This document shows, piece after piece, positions 8,976 to 17,206 of a DNA stretch of 64,000 bases (positions are counted from its first letter, which is position 1; each line of letters starts with the position of its first letter). A model generated the notes under the pieces. The model made no database searches and was not told where the DNA came from. It saw only the letters and a program-made list of their open reading frames with translations. This stretch comes from DATKYQ01 sp035528415. Lineage in GTDB: Bacteria > Myxococcota > B64-G9. A program made the position numbers and the translations under genes. The stretch covers positions 1 to 64,000 of the forward strand of contig DATKYQ010000062.1 in the NCBI GenBank assembly GCA_035528415.1, read 5' to 3'.

Positions 8976-9467
8976 ATGGCCTATCACCTCAGAAAACGCA
9001 GAAAGGCGCCGCGGGCACCACTGAACCGTCCGGTCGAATTGAGCGTGGAGAGTAAAAAGCACGTGGGCAAGGGCATCGAGGTCGGCGTCGGCGGCATGTC
9101 GATCTGGTGCGAGAAAGTGTACCAGAGTGACGTCATGGTAACTCTGACCTTTTCTCTGCCCGGATCGGCGAGACGCATAACGGCCATGGCTAAGGTCGCC
9201 TGGATAAAGGCGCCTGCGGCGGGCAAGAAAACAGGCCGCATGGGTGTTCAGTTCGTGGCCCTGCCACGCGAAGAGCGGGACGAGATCCGCTCCTTCGTCA
9301 ACCGCCTGGCCAAGAACTACCGCGATTTGCACATCATGCTGTCTATGAACAAGTGGAAGATGGAGCGTCTCAAGCAACTAACCAGCAGTCTGCACCTATC
9401 GTCTTATCGCGACATCCAGGAGCTGAAACGCCGCGTCAGCAAGGCCATGGACGGTTTCAGGGCATGA
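8976..9467 (+). CDS. PilZ-like domain protein with a degenerate c-di-GMP site
   Basis: A 163-residue basic protein with a PilZ-like beta barrel at about 8-105 and a helical C-terminal tail (about 105-163). The RxxxR half of the c-di-GMP motif is present near the N-terminus (RKAPR), but the second half reads EVGVGG where DxSxxG is expected, so binding is doubtful. The ATG has AAGGAG eight bases upstream. It probably forms an operon with the DUF4388 gene. Its end overlaps the convergent PilZ gene by 11 bases (9457-9467), so the two 3' ends are antisense to each other. Confidence 0.7.
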   Translation: MAYHLRKRRKAPRAPLNRPVELSVESKKHVGKGIEVGVGGMSIWCEKVYQSDVMVTLTFSLPGSARRITAMAKVAWIKAPAAGKKTGRMGVQFVALPREERDEIRSFVNRLAKNYRDLHIMLSMNKWKMERLKQLTSSLHLSSYRDIQELKRRVSKAMDGFRA

Positions 9468-9963
9468 TCCAGCCCTTGCCCTGCTCGAAGCGGTTCAGCT
9501 CCCAGGCCACCACTAAATCCACCATGCGTCTTTGATCGCCCGCAGATATTCCGCGACGGGCTTTCGAATAATCCTCGACGAACTTTTGCACCTCGGGCGC
9601 AAGAAAATAGCCGGCCAGGCCGAGCTTGGCGTCCCCGATGTACTCGGTGAATCGAATGGCGAACCCCGGCCGCAGCCCGCCCGAGCGACCCTTGATCCTC
9701 TCCTCCCGGACGACGACCCCCTCGACTACGACGGTTTCCGGCCTCTTTGGGAGATCGAACTCGGCCCTGAGCCTGGTTCCCGATTTGACGAAGAACTCAC
9801 TCTCCAAAAAGATCCCCCCGATGCTGATGTCACGGCTCGCCAGGTGGGCCTCAAACACAACGTCGCGATCTTTTACGGCCATCAACTTCACTTTTATCTT
9901 GTACTCCTTGCGGGGAAAACGCCTTCTCTCGCTTGCGCTCGTCTTCTTGCTGCTGCGGGCCAT
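9457..9963 (-). CDS. PilZ domain protein
   Basis: A 168-residue cytoplasmic protein with one PilZ domain carrying both halves of the c-di-GMP signature: RRFPR (RxxxR) and DISIGG (DxSxxG). It therefore likely binds c-di-GMP, unlike its convergent neighbour. The ATG at 9963 is preferred, with GAGGTGA six bases upstream; a GTG three codons earlier lies within that ribosome site. Residues after about 125 are helical with no known family. It is the most 3' gene of a minus-strand run that includes a lipoprotein and a PEGA protein, but a separate transcript is possible. Confidence 0.85.
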   Translation of the reverse strand: MARSSKKTSASERRRFPRKEYKIKVKLMAVKDRDVVFEAHLASRDISIGGIFLESEFFVKSGTRLRAEFDLPKRPETVVVEGVVVREERIKGRSGGLRPGFAIRFTEYIGDAKLGLAGYFLAPEVQKFVEDYSKARRGISAGDQRRMVDLVVAWELNRFEQGKGWIMP

Positions 9964-9983
9964 TCGAATCACCTCAAAAAAGT

Positions 9984-10688
9984 TTAACCCTGGTCAATTT
10001 GGCAGGCATACATAAAAAACAACCGGGCCGCGAATGCCAGCCCTCCCGGTTGCATTTCGGTCTTGGCCGGTACAAGCTTGAGCTTGATTGGCCAACCGAA
10101 TGTATCGGTGCTCACCGCCAGGAAGATCGTATTGGCCTCGAATTCGTCTTCGAGGCGCCCTTCCCCAGCTTCCTCCGGGACAGCCTTCAGCTCAATGTCT
10201 CCGTATGTTCCCTCAACCGGCTGCCCACCCAGCTTTCCTTCCAACATGATCGTCAACAGGCGGCCGGCGTACTGCTCTCGCGCCAGTAACGAGATCCGGA
10301 CAATGACCATGGAGCAGCCAGCGGGTTTCAAAACACCTGTGCCCGGGCCCAGGAGAAAGAAATCCCCGGGTGAAAGAAAAACTTCGAGCCGGGCCGGGCC
10401 GCCATCATCCACGTTCGCCGGTGCGCAGTAGGCGTCGGGCGAACACTCCCACAGGCCGTAATCATCTTCGCCCGGCTCCACCTTGGCCAGCTCGTCCAAA
10501 TCGATGCAATCCGGTGCGCACACGCCTCTCAGGCAGGCGAACCCCCCGGGGCAACTTTGATCTTTTGGGCAAACCTGGTAGCCCCGCTCGCCGAGATCCA
10601 CCTGAAAAGAGCAGCCCTCAAGCAGGACCGCGGCCAGCAGGCCCAGTTGGAAAAATGCCAACTTGGATCTGTCTCTCAGAAGGCCCAT
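9984..10688 (-). CDS. Predicted lipoprotein of unknown function
   Basis: A 234-residue exported protein. The N-terminus is a lipoprotein signal with lipobox LLEGC near residue 26. A short Cys-rich segment follows (CPKDQSC, CLRGVCAPDC), of the type seen in deltaproteobacterial surface lipoproteins. The rest is a beta-rich region without a family I recognise. Its start overlaps the end of the upstream PEGA gene by 13 bases, so the two are probably translated together and may act together at the envelope. Confidence 0.7.
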   Translation of the reverse strand: MGLLRDRSKLAFFQLGLLAAVLLEGCSFQVDLGERGYQVCPKDQSCPGGFACLRGVCAPDCIDLDELAKVEPGEDDYGLWECSPDAYCAPANVDDGGPARLEVFLSPGDFFLLGPGTGVLKPAGCSMVIVRISLLAREQYAGRLLTIMLEGKLGGQPVEGTYGDIELKAVPEEAGEGRLEDEFEANTIFLAVSTDTFGWPIKLKLVPAKTEMQPGGLAFAARLFFMYACQIDQG

Positions 10689-11809
10689 TCCAGCCTGACA
10701 CCCCCTCCCGTAGCGCTTGCTTCGGGCGTGATCTTGACGCTGCCGGTCCGATCATCGTCGACGATGTCGAGGGTAAAAAGCACCGCGGTCAACGCGGCGG
10801 TTCCGGCCGCAAAACCCCAGCCGATGTTCGACCACATGGCCCACATCTTGCCCCGGTTGATGATCGACTGGTCTGCAGTAGTGAGCTTATGTTGCCCGGC
10901 GATGCTCTCGAGTTCGTCGCGGGCGACGTTGGCACGCCAGCCGGCCAAGCTGGCCCCGATCACGGCGGCCGCAGTCAGGCCGGCCGACGACCAGGCCATG
11001 ATTCGCATGACGTCCGTCCCCCGCTCGGGCGCTAGTGCCTGCGAGACCGCCTCGGGAGGCAGAGCCTCTTCGTTGCCCTTGTCTTCTTTCTTATAGGAAA
11101 TGCCCAGCAACGCGGAACTCACCAGGTCGACCTTGACTGTAGTGATCTGCTGGAAACGGACAGGCACGTTGTCCTCGAACGACGAGAAACCTTCCTTGCC
11201 GATTACCAGTTTGTGACTTCCCGGGCGCAGACCGGTAATCGGCGCCGCCAGGGGAGTTTTTCCGACGGGCCGGCCGTCTATGGTGATTCCGGCGCCGTTG
11301 ACCGGCACCTCGACTGACATCGATCCAATATAAAGATCTGGGACGACGAGTTTGTACAAGGCACCCCTGATGGCGCCAATCAGCAGGTCTTCCCGTCCGC
11401 TGAGCGCTTCGTTGATGCGTCTTTGTTCGCGACAAGTGTCGACGTCGACCAGTTTCAGATCGAAAGTGTAATTGTCTCCCAGTGCCCCGATGACTCCGGT
11501 CACCAGGCGGTTCACTCCCAGTGCCTTGCCGATACCGCACAGGCAGGTAGTCTCACCTCCGCATTTTCTCAGGGCGGCGTTACGCCCGCGGGCTAAAATG
11601 CGGCCTGTCTTGTCGCGCGCCTGGAGCGAAAATCCGTGCAGCCGCGATGTCTCGGCGCGCAGCAACACTTCCAGTTTTTCTGCCGTACCGACATCAAGGC
11701 CCAGCGGCTTGAGCCGCCAGATCGCGATCCACACATTGCCTCCGGTGGCGGAGACGCCGGACAATGCAAACGCCAAGACAGCAACAATTAACAACCGTCT
11801 GCCTTTCAC
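10676..11809 (-). CDS. PEGA-domain envelope protein
   Basis: A 377-residue protein with an N-terminal hydrophobic signal (LLIVAVLAFALSG), a central region that resembles the stress-response or TolB-like N-domains found before PEGA repeats, and one PEGA domain at about 185-255 (SVEVPVNGAGITIDG, GKTPL, LRPGSHKLVIGKEGF). Two more hydrophobic stretches lie near residues 285-305 and 325-355. The GTG at 11809 is preferred: AAAGGAG is nine bases upstream, and the longer frame to 11863 would overlap the next gene. PEGA domains usually sit outside the cytoplasm or on sensor kinases; the function here is unknown. It is coupled to the lipoprotein gene at 10688. Confidence 0.65.
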   Translation of the reverse strand: MKGRRLLIVAVLAFALSGVSATGGNVWIAIWRLKPLGLDVGTAEKLEVLLRAETSRLHGFSLQARDKTGRILARGRNAALRKCGGETTCLCGIGKALGVNRLVTGVIGALGDNYTFDLKLVDVDTCREQRRINEALSGREDLLIGAIRGALYKLVVPDLYIGSMSVEVPVNGAGITIDGRPVGKTPLAAPITGLRPGSHKLVIGKEGFSSFEDNVPVRFQQITTVKVDLVSSALLGISYKKEDKGNEEALPPEAVSQALAPERGTDVMRIMAWSSAGLTAAAVIGASLAGWRANVARDELESIAGQHKLTTADQSIINRGKMWAMWSNIGWGFAAGTAALTAVLFTLDIVDDDRTGSVKITPEASATGGGVRLEWAF

Positions 11810-11840
11810 GTCCTTGTTCTCCTTTGCCCAAAGCGTTCGT

Positions 11841-12773
11841 TCATGGTTTTCCAAGCTCTTCAATACTAACCGCGACCACGATCGTCCCCAGCCGTACCTT
11901 GACGACCCCCTTGCGCTCGATGGATTCGACTACCCCTACCCGGCCGCTAGCCAGACCCTTGAGAATTCGAACCTGGTCTCCCACCTTGACCGAGCTGAAC
12001 TTGCGTTGCGCTTTTTCTTTCTGCTGTTTCAGTTTTTCACGAAGCTCGTGAAAGTCGTTGTCCCGGCGCCAGGCGACGAACGAGTGCAGTGGAACGAGAC
12101 ACTCGAAAACGGATCTAATCTCATCGACCAGTTGGCGGGATTCCAGCACGGCATCGTCTTTCTCGAAGGCCTTGCCAAAAAAGCTCCATGGGTCGGCCTG
12201 TTCGAGGTACGCGATGATCTCGCCGGGTTCTGCGAATTCGTCAGGCGTGGCGTTCGGCCGCAGGCGTTCACCGTGCTGATAGCTAATCGACTCCGGCAAT
12301 GCGGCCAACAGACCCTTGAATTTCTCGCGCTCGAAATGCTCGCGGCAGCGATGGACCACATTTTTCCAGTCGACCCAGGCGTTCTTGTGTAAAAAGATGC
12401 CTGCCTCGACTCCTTCCCGGCGCAGGCGCACCGTGAAAGCTATATGTCGATGTTGCAGGGCCGGGTCAGAAACGTGATCTGCAATGCTCGTGGCCCGATC
12501 CAGTATCAGCGCAAGATCCTTGCGGGACTCCGCGTCCCTGATGAAAAAAAGAGCCAGGCTCTCGACCTTGTGCTGGTTGAAAATGGAGGGACGCTCTTCG
12601 GTCATCCCCATTTCCTGTCCAAGCAGTAAACTGAAAAGCCCAGGGGCAAGCTCCTTGCCAAGCTCTGAGAGCTTCAGCTTGACCTCTAGCCGCTCGCGGT
12701 TGAAAGCGTTCGAGGGCCACTTCGACTCCTCGAAGGCCGTGAAATCCGCCTGGGTAAAGCCCGAAAAGCCCAT
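11841..12773 (-). CDS. Unknown protein with a C-terminal KOW-like domain
   Basis: A 310-residue soluble protein. Residues about 260-310 form a KOW-like SH3 barrel (VKVGDQVRILKG, SGRVGVVESIE), as in NusG and some ribosomal proteins, usually an RNA or ribosome contact. The first 230 residues are mixed alpha/beta and begin GFSGFTQADF; I recognise no firm family, although the opening weakly recalls DUF1054. A basic helix (about 235-260) precedes the KOW part. The start has GGGAG eight bases upstream. It is divergently oriented to a small Cys protein across a 73-bp spacer, and 31 bases precede the PEGA gene start. Confidence 0.6.
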   Translation of the reverse strand: MGFSGFTQADFTAFEESKWPSNAFNRERLEVKLKLSELGKELAPGLFSLLLGQEMGMTEERPSIFNQHKVESLALFFIRDAESRKDLALILDRATSIADHVSDPALQHRHIAFTVRLRREGVEAGIFLHKNAWVDWKNVVHRCREHFEREKFKGLLAALPESISYQHGERLRPNATPDEFAEPGEIIAYLEQADPWSFFGKAFEKDDAVLESRQLVDEIRSVFECLVPLHSFVAWRRDNDFHELREKLKQQKEKAQRKFSSVKVGDQVRILKGLASGRVGVVESIERKGVVKVRLGTIVVAVSIEELGKP

Positions 12774-12789
12774 TGGGGAAACTCCCGCC

Positions 12790-12818
12790 TTGCCTGCCGG
12801 CGTAGGATAAAGTAAACT
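12790..12818 (+). promoter_or_regulatory. Weak candidate promoter
   Basis: TTGCCT (12790-12795), 17 bases, then TAAACT (12813-12818), inside the 73-bp divergent spacer and about 28 bases before the GTG of the four-cysteine protein. Each box matches the sigma-70 consensus at four of six positions. Confidence 0.28.
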
Positions 12819-12846
12819 GGAGTTGGTGGCAAATATCGGAGAAAGC

Positions 12847-13068
12847 GTGCCTTCTGCCGAAATTTACAGGATCTACCTCCTCCACCCGGGCTCCCGGCCG
12901 CGCCGACACGCGCCGCTTACCTGGAGCAACGTAGGCGCCCACCGCCATCTGGAGTGCTCCTGGTATACCGATTGCCTGCATTTCGTAGCCCGCAGCCCCT
13001 GGAGCGGCTTCTCCTGCGAGAACTGCCCGTACTTCGAAAAACGTCCCAGGCGCATCCAGGCCTCGTGA
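12847..13068 (+). CDS. Small four-cysteine protein, probable metal binder
   Basis: A 73-residue protein with cysteines 37, 43, 57 and 60 in the arrangement C-x5-C-x13-C-x2-C, within CSWYTDC and WSGFSCENCPYF. I recall similar short proteins with a C..CL..A...W..F.C..C pattern in deltaproteobacteria; a bound zinc or iron-sulfur cluster is likely but unproven. I chose GTG at 12847 because GGAG is five bases upstream; TTG at 12823 or GTG at 12826 would add about eight residues but lie too close to any ribosome site. A 249-codon open frame on the opposite strand is treated as a shadow because it lacks any domain signal. Confidence 0.6.
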   Translation: MPSAEIYRIYLLHPGSRPRRHAPLTWSNVGAHRHLECSWYTDCLHFVARSPWSGFSCENCPYFEKRPRRIQAS

Positions 13069-13229
13069 ACAATCTACACCATCGTCATCCCCGCGCGCAA
13101 CACGTTCCGCCAACCCAAATCTCCAACCCAAAACTCCGGTATCTTGAATAGTCACATATACATTTGACATCCGCCCCCGCTTTCCATTCAATACTATCCT
13201 GGGCTCGTTCACCAAGATGGAGATTGCGC

Positions 13230-14480
13230 ATGCGGGTTGTGTTCCGGGTTGACGACATCGAGTACGGGGGAGAGGCTCGCGATCTGTCCACGCATGGCGT
13301 CTTCGTAGTTGGTGAGTTACCCCAATCGCCGGAATTGATCGTCAACCTGGATCTGCTGCTCGAGTCCGCCGGGGCGGCGCTTCCCGTCGCCGGAGATGTC
13401 GTGCGGGTCACCAGGGAGGGATTCGCCGTCGCCTTCGGCCTGCTGCTGCCCGAAACACTTGAAAAGCTCGACGACCTGGCTCACCCGGATCGTGCCGCAG
13501 CGAAAAGCGACGACGGCCCGACGCGGGAGCCGCAAGCACGCCAAGAACCGATCTCCGTCGACATGACCGGCGAGTGGCGCCCGCCCGTTAGCGAGCCGAT
13601 TCTTCACCAATGGAGGCCCGATTCGGAGTTGGTACCCCCTTCACCGGGTGAGCCGCACCGGGCCTCTTGGGAAAGCCTGCCCACGATCTCCCCGCCGGCC
13701 GAATTCATGGATCAACCCATTGTGGATGAAAACCCGTCAACGGCAAGAAGTGGCCATGGGCAGCCTCAACGGAGCCAGGTAACGGCATCGATGGCTGCTC
13801 GACCCTCGGCTCCCACTCCGCTTGAGGCGTCTATTTTAGAGCAGGCTCAGGTCGAAGACTCCGAGCCCCCTCCAGGCGAGTCTCCGTCTGACCGGCGCGA
13901 GAACGAGCGCCTCGATCAGTCCATACCCGTCAGCTTCGACAACCTGACCGGGTTGATCAAGGAGTTCACTCACAACATCTCGTTTGGCGGACTATTCGTA
14001 TACACCAGTAAACCTTTCGATAAAGGCGCGGAAGTTGCCGTCACCCTGGTGCACCCAGTCCACGGGGAACGACTCACGCTCCTTGCCAGAGTGGCCCATT
14101 CCAGCCAGGCGCCGAATCCCGATCCGCTCACCGGCACGCCGCGCTACGGTATCGGTGTCCAGTTTCGGATGCCCCTCGAAGAGTTGAAACGCATGCTGTC
14201 CGACTTCATCAGCTCTCACAAACAAACCCCCAACGCCGTCGAACCTCCCCGGGTGATCGCACAGGCCCGGCAGATCGCGAGCCGCGGCTCGGCTTCCGAG
14301 CGTGAGCTACTGGGCGTCGACGAGCAGGCGCCAGCGGATGAGATTCGCCGAGCCTACTTCGGCCTCGTAGATCGCTTTCATCCCGACCGATATTATGGCA
14401 AGGTTACGACGCAGGATTTGAAGGTACTCGAAGACTTGTTTAGGAAGCTTACTCGGGCTTACGAGACGTTGACCAACTGA
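13230..14480 (+). CDS. PilZ-PilZ-J domain fusion protein
   Basis: A 416-residue cytoplasmic protein. Residues 1-90 form a first PilZ-like barrel (RVVFR, then DLSTHG). A Pro/Ser-rich linker covers about 95-220. A second, canonical PilZ domain at about 222-330 has RENER (RxxxR) and NISFGG (NxSxxG), so it should bind c-di-GMP. The C-terminus (about 358-416) is a J domain with the HPD motif at 384-386 (RFHPDR) and helix IV residues LTRAYETL. J domains stimulate Hsp70 ATPase, and the next gene, eight bases downstream, is an Hsp70. c-di-GMP-controlled delivery of clients to that Hsp70 is the obvious hypothesis. The start has TGGAG seven bases upstream; the frame is open to 13164 without a better site. 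Confidence 0.88.
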   Translation: MRVVFRVDDIEYGGEARDLSTHGVFVVGELPQSPELIVNLDLLLESAGAALPVAGDVVRVTREGFAVAFGLLLPETLEKLDDLAHPDRAAAKSDDGPTREPQARQEPISVDMTGEWRPPVSEPILHQWRPDSELVPPSPGEPHRASWESLPTISPPAEFMDQPIVDENPSTARSGHGQPQRSQVTASMAARPSAPTPLEASILEQAQVEDSEPPPGESPSDRRENERLDQSIPVSFDNLTGLIKEFTHNISFGGLFVYTSKPFDKGAEVAVTLVHPVHGERLTLLARVAHSSQAPNPDPLTGTPRYGIGVQFRMPLEELKRMLSDFISSHKQTPNAVEPPRVIAQARQIASRGSASERELLGVDEQAPADEIRRAYFGLVDRFHPDRYYGKVTTQDLKVLEDLFRKLTRAYETLTN

Positions 14481-14488
14481 GGAATTCC

Positions 14489-16333
14489 ATGCCGCCAGTC
14501 TTGGGAATCGATCTGGGAACGACCAACTGCGTTGTGGCCGTCATGCGCGATGGTCGCTCCGAACTACTTCGCGACAAACAGGGACAATACCTCTTCCCCT
14601 CGGTATTGACCTTCGGAGAGGCCGGCGCCGTCTGGACCGGCCAGGAGGCCGTTGCCCTGGGCGCGGCCGCGCCCGGAAGGACGGCCTATGCCGTCAAGCG
14701 ACTCATGGGCCGCAAGTTCAAAGACGGCGTGGTGCAGAAGGCCCGCGACATGTACCCTTACCACATCACGGAAGACGCATCGGGCTACGTGGCCATCCGA
14801 CTCGGCGACAAGGATTACTCACCGGAGGAGATCTCGGGGTTGATTCTCGCGGATCTCAATTCGGCGATAACCGAGCAGTTCGGCTTCACGCCGGAAGAGG
14901 CGGTCATCACCGTGCCCGCCTATTTCAACCACGCCCAGCGGGAAGCCACGCAGCGCGCGGCCGTGCACGCGGGCCTCAAGGTGCTCAGGTTGTTGAACGA
15001 GCCCACGGCCGCAGCCCTGAGCCTGCAGAGCCAAGCGCGGGAGGAGAGGCTGACCGCCGTCTATGACTTCGGCGGCGGCACCTTCGACTTCTCGCTGATC
15101 CGCATACAGGGCACCGTCTACGAGGTGCTGGCCACCAACGGAGACACGTTCCTCGGCGGTGACGATATCGACGGTCTGATCTGCGACGAGATGTCCAAAC
15201 AGTTCGAACAGTCGACCGGCGTCAAGCTGAAGAACTTTCCGCTTTCCTGGCACCGGCTGCGCGATGCATCCCAGAAGGCCAAGGTAGAATTGAGCCACTC
15301 ATCCAGCTGCTCGATCTACCTTCCGCGCCTGGTCGGAGATGACACCTTTGCCGCCGATTTGTCTTTAGAGCGTCTCGATCAGATGTCCCGCCCGCTGATC
15401 GAGCGCTCGCTGACGATCTGCAGGCGCACGCTCGATGAGGCGCACATCGGCCTGGGCGACTTGCATGAATTGGTCCTGGTCGGCGGCCAGACTCGTATGC
15501 CGCTGCTCGCCAGTCTTGTAGAGGAGTTTTTCGAAAGAGCGCCTGCAACGGGGGTGAACCCCGACACCGCCGTTGCCGAGGGAGCCGCGCGCGAGGGCGC
15601 CATGCTGCGCGACGGCAAGGGAGCGTTGCTTTTAGACGTCACGCCCATCACGCTCGGCATCAACATCGTAGGAAACCGCCTCTACCCATTGATTCCACAC
15701 AACACCAAGATCCCGGTCAGGAAGGAGCACATCTTCACAACCCACCGGGACGCCCAGACGACGGCCAGGATGGTTATTCTCCAGGGCGATAACCCAATCG
15801 CTTCCGAAAACGTGCGCCTTGGCGAAGTCGTTATCTCGGAGCTGCACGGCTACGAACGCTTCCAGAACCGTATCAAGGTAGCCTTCGACATCGACGCCAA
15901 CGGCATCCTGCATGTAAAGGCAATTGACGAAGAGAGCCGCCAGGAGAATGAAATCGAGATTCGCGATTCGTTTGAGCAAGAGGGAAAGCAAAGGGCCGAT
16001 GCAGTCGAAGACCTGCAGAGTTTGGCGCCATTCAGCACTCAAGACACCCCGGCGATTTCCGGCCCCTTCCGGGAATGCGAGCTCACCGACGTGTTGTGTT
16101 TCCTGCATGCCAATGCCAGGACCGGCAAAATCGAGATATCCGCAAAGGACGGCGGAGGTTTGCTCACCATGAATGCCGGCGAAATAGTTGCCGCCAGCTT
16201 CGGCGAGGCTCGCGGGGCCGAGGCGGTGCGCGGCCTGCTGGCCCTTTCCGAGGGCGACTATGCCTTCCACGAAGGCGGCGACATCAAGGGCGGCGTGGAA
16301 ATCGAGATCCCTTTCGACGAGTTGATTGGATAG
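14489..16333 (+). CDS. Hsp70-like chaperone with a C-terminal DUF4388 domain
   Basis: A 614-residue DnaK-type protein. The nucleotide-binding domain (1 to about 375) has GIDLGTTNC, LLNEPTAAAL, the phosphate loop DFGGGTFDFS (about 193-202) and VLVGGQTRMP. The substrate-binding beta domain (about 378-505) contains LLDVTPITLGI and the FDIDANGILHVKAID strand. The alpha-helical lid of DnaK is missing; a DUF4388/PATAN domain occupies about 520-614 instead (ELTDVLCFLH, GKIEI, GEIVAASFG). It is therefore not housekeeping DnaK. It follows the PilZ-J gene by eight bases, with GAGG upstream of the ATG, and precedes a lipoprotein gene by six. The dedicated pair probably works on specific clients; SglK, a DnaK homologue needed for Myxococcus social motility, is a plausible functional parallel. 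Confidence 0.92.
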   Translation: MPPVLGIDLGTTNCVVAVMRDGRSELLRDKQGQYLFPSVLTFGEAGAVWTGQEAVALGAAAPGRTAYAVKRLMGRKFKDGVVQKARDMYPYHITEDASGYVAIRLGDKDYSPEEISGLILADLNSAITEQFGFTPEEAVITVPAYFNHAQREATQRAAVHAGLKVLRLLNEPTAAALSLQSQAREERLTAVYDFGGGTFDFSLIRIQGTVYEVLATNGDTFLGGDDIDGLICDEMSKQFEQSTGVKLKNFPLSWHRLRDASQKAKVELSHSSSCSIYLPRLVGDDTFAADLSLERLDQMSRPLIERSLTICRRTLDEAHIGLGDLHELVLVGGQTRMPLLASLVEEFFERAPATGVNPDTAVAEGAAREGAMLRDGKGALLLDVTPITLGINIVGNRLYPLIPHNTKIPVRKEHIFTTHRDAQTTARMVILQGDNPIASENVRLGEVVISELHGYERFQNRIKVAFDIDANGILHVKAIDEESRQENEIEIRDSFEQEGKQRADAVEDLQSLAPFSTQDTPAISGPFRECELTDVLCFLHANARTGKIEISAKDGGGLLTMNAGEIVAASFGEARGAEAVRGLLALSEGDYAFHEGGDIKGGVEIEIPFDELIG

Positions 16334-16339
16334 TCAGCC

Positions 16340-16771
16340 ATGAAAGCCAGCCTGGCAACCACGGCGACGCTCATGTTTCTCGCCTGCGCCTGCAGCCAAC
16401 CTCACAAACCCAAGCTGCCCGCGGACAAGAGCGGTCTGAAAACCGCCACCGACGTATTCTGGGCGCTGGACAAGCACGGCTATGCCATCGCCAAGGAGAA
16501 GCCCCTGGCTTCCAAACACGGCTGCAAGCCGAGCGAGTACCTGGCCAAGAAAGGCGAGGCCTTGTTTCGCATCTCGGTCTTCCACTGCGGTGACGCAGAG
16601 CAAGCGAGGGCGCTTGTGGAAAACCCCAAGACCCGTCACGTCGACGCACTGCTTCGCAACCCCGGAGAGGGCGGCATTCTGAGGCGCGGGCCGTTGGAGA
16701 TCATCGTCCGCATGACCAAAGGCAAGAAAGAAGACGTCGCCGCGCTTCTCGATTTTTTAGGCAGCCTGTAG
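16340..16771 (+). CDS. Small predicted lipoprotein
   Basis: A 143-residue exported protein with a lipoprotein signal (LMFLACAC near residues 12-19, lipid on one of the cysteines). The mature part has two further cysteines (in HGCKPS and VFHCGD) that could pair. I recognise no family; the size and mixed alpha/beta pattern resemble small periplasmic domains. It starts six bases after the Hsp70 stop, without a strong ribosome site, so translation is probably coupled. Its 3' end faces hepT with only six bases between the stops. Confidence 0.65.
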   Translation: MKASLATTATLMFLACACSQPHKPKLPADKSGLKTATDVFWALDKHGYAIAKEKPLASKHGCKPSEYLAKKGEALFRISVFHCGDAEQARALVENPKTRHVDALLRNPGEGGILRRGPLEIIVRMTKGKKEDVAALLDFLGSL

Positions 16772-16777
16772 GTCGAT

Positions 16778-17206
16778 TCAAGAAACAAGTTTTCCAAGAG
16801 CCTGCAAGAACGAGCGCAGATCGGCCGGCCCGTTGACGGCCGCCTCGTGGATCCTGCGCATATCCAGATTCTCGTAGGTGTGTACGACCAGATTGCGAAA
16901 ACCGGCGGCCTTGGTCAGCCGATCGGCCAGTTCCCGATCGAGGTAACCTGCCTGCGCCAAGCTCCTGAACGAATCTGCATAGCTGGCAGGGGTGCCCAAC
17001 TTCAAGTTCAGGCAAGTGGACAGCGCCAAATCGATGATTATCTGCACGGCTTGCCAGAGGTGCAGGATAACGCTGTCCGCGGCATCCGTAGACGGGCGCA
17101 GGCTTGCCGGATCTGCCGGAAGGCGCTTTGCCACGCGCAAGAGGTGGCGTTCGACAGCGGCAATTTTCTCGGCAAGGATTTCTCTATCGAGTTGGGTCAT
17201 CGTCAC
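16778..17206 (-). CDS. hepT: HepT-like toxin (DUF86)
   Basis: HEPN-family toxin of the MntA/HepT type II system; a probable ribonuclease that cleaves RNA unless modified by its partner. The 142-residue helical protein carries the diagnostic RX4HXY motif as R104-NLVV-H109-T-Y111. In studied systems the MntA nucleotidyltransferase AMPylates the tyrosine of this motif to silence HepT. The frame opens with GTG at 17206, overlapping the mntA stop by four bases (GTGA); ATG at 17200 is an alternative. All key residues are present, so the toxin looks intact. Confidence 0.9.
   Translation of the reverse strand: MTMTQLDREILAEKIAAVERHLLRVAKRLPADPASLRPSTDAADSVILHLWQAVQIIIDLALSTCLNLKLGTPASYADSFRSLAQAGYLDRELADRLTKAAGFRNLVVHTYENLDMRRIHEAAVNGPADLRSFLQALGKLVS

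Noticed and set aside
12466..13215. Minus-strand frame of 249 codons
   Set aside because: It overlaps both the KOW-type gene and the four-cysteine gene, and shows no motif or ribosome site.
14489..16333. Housekeeping DnaK
   Set aside because: The alpha-helical lid and C-terminal tail of DnaK are missing and replaced with DUF4388; no grpE is adjacent.
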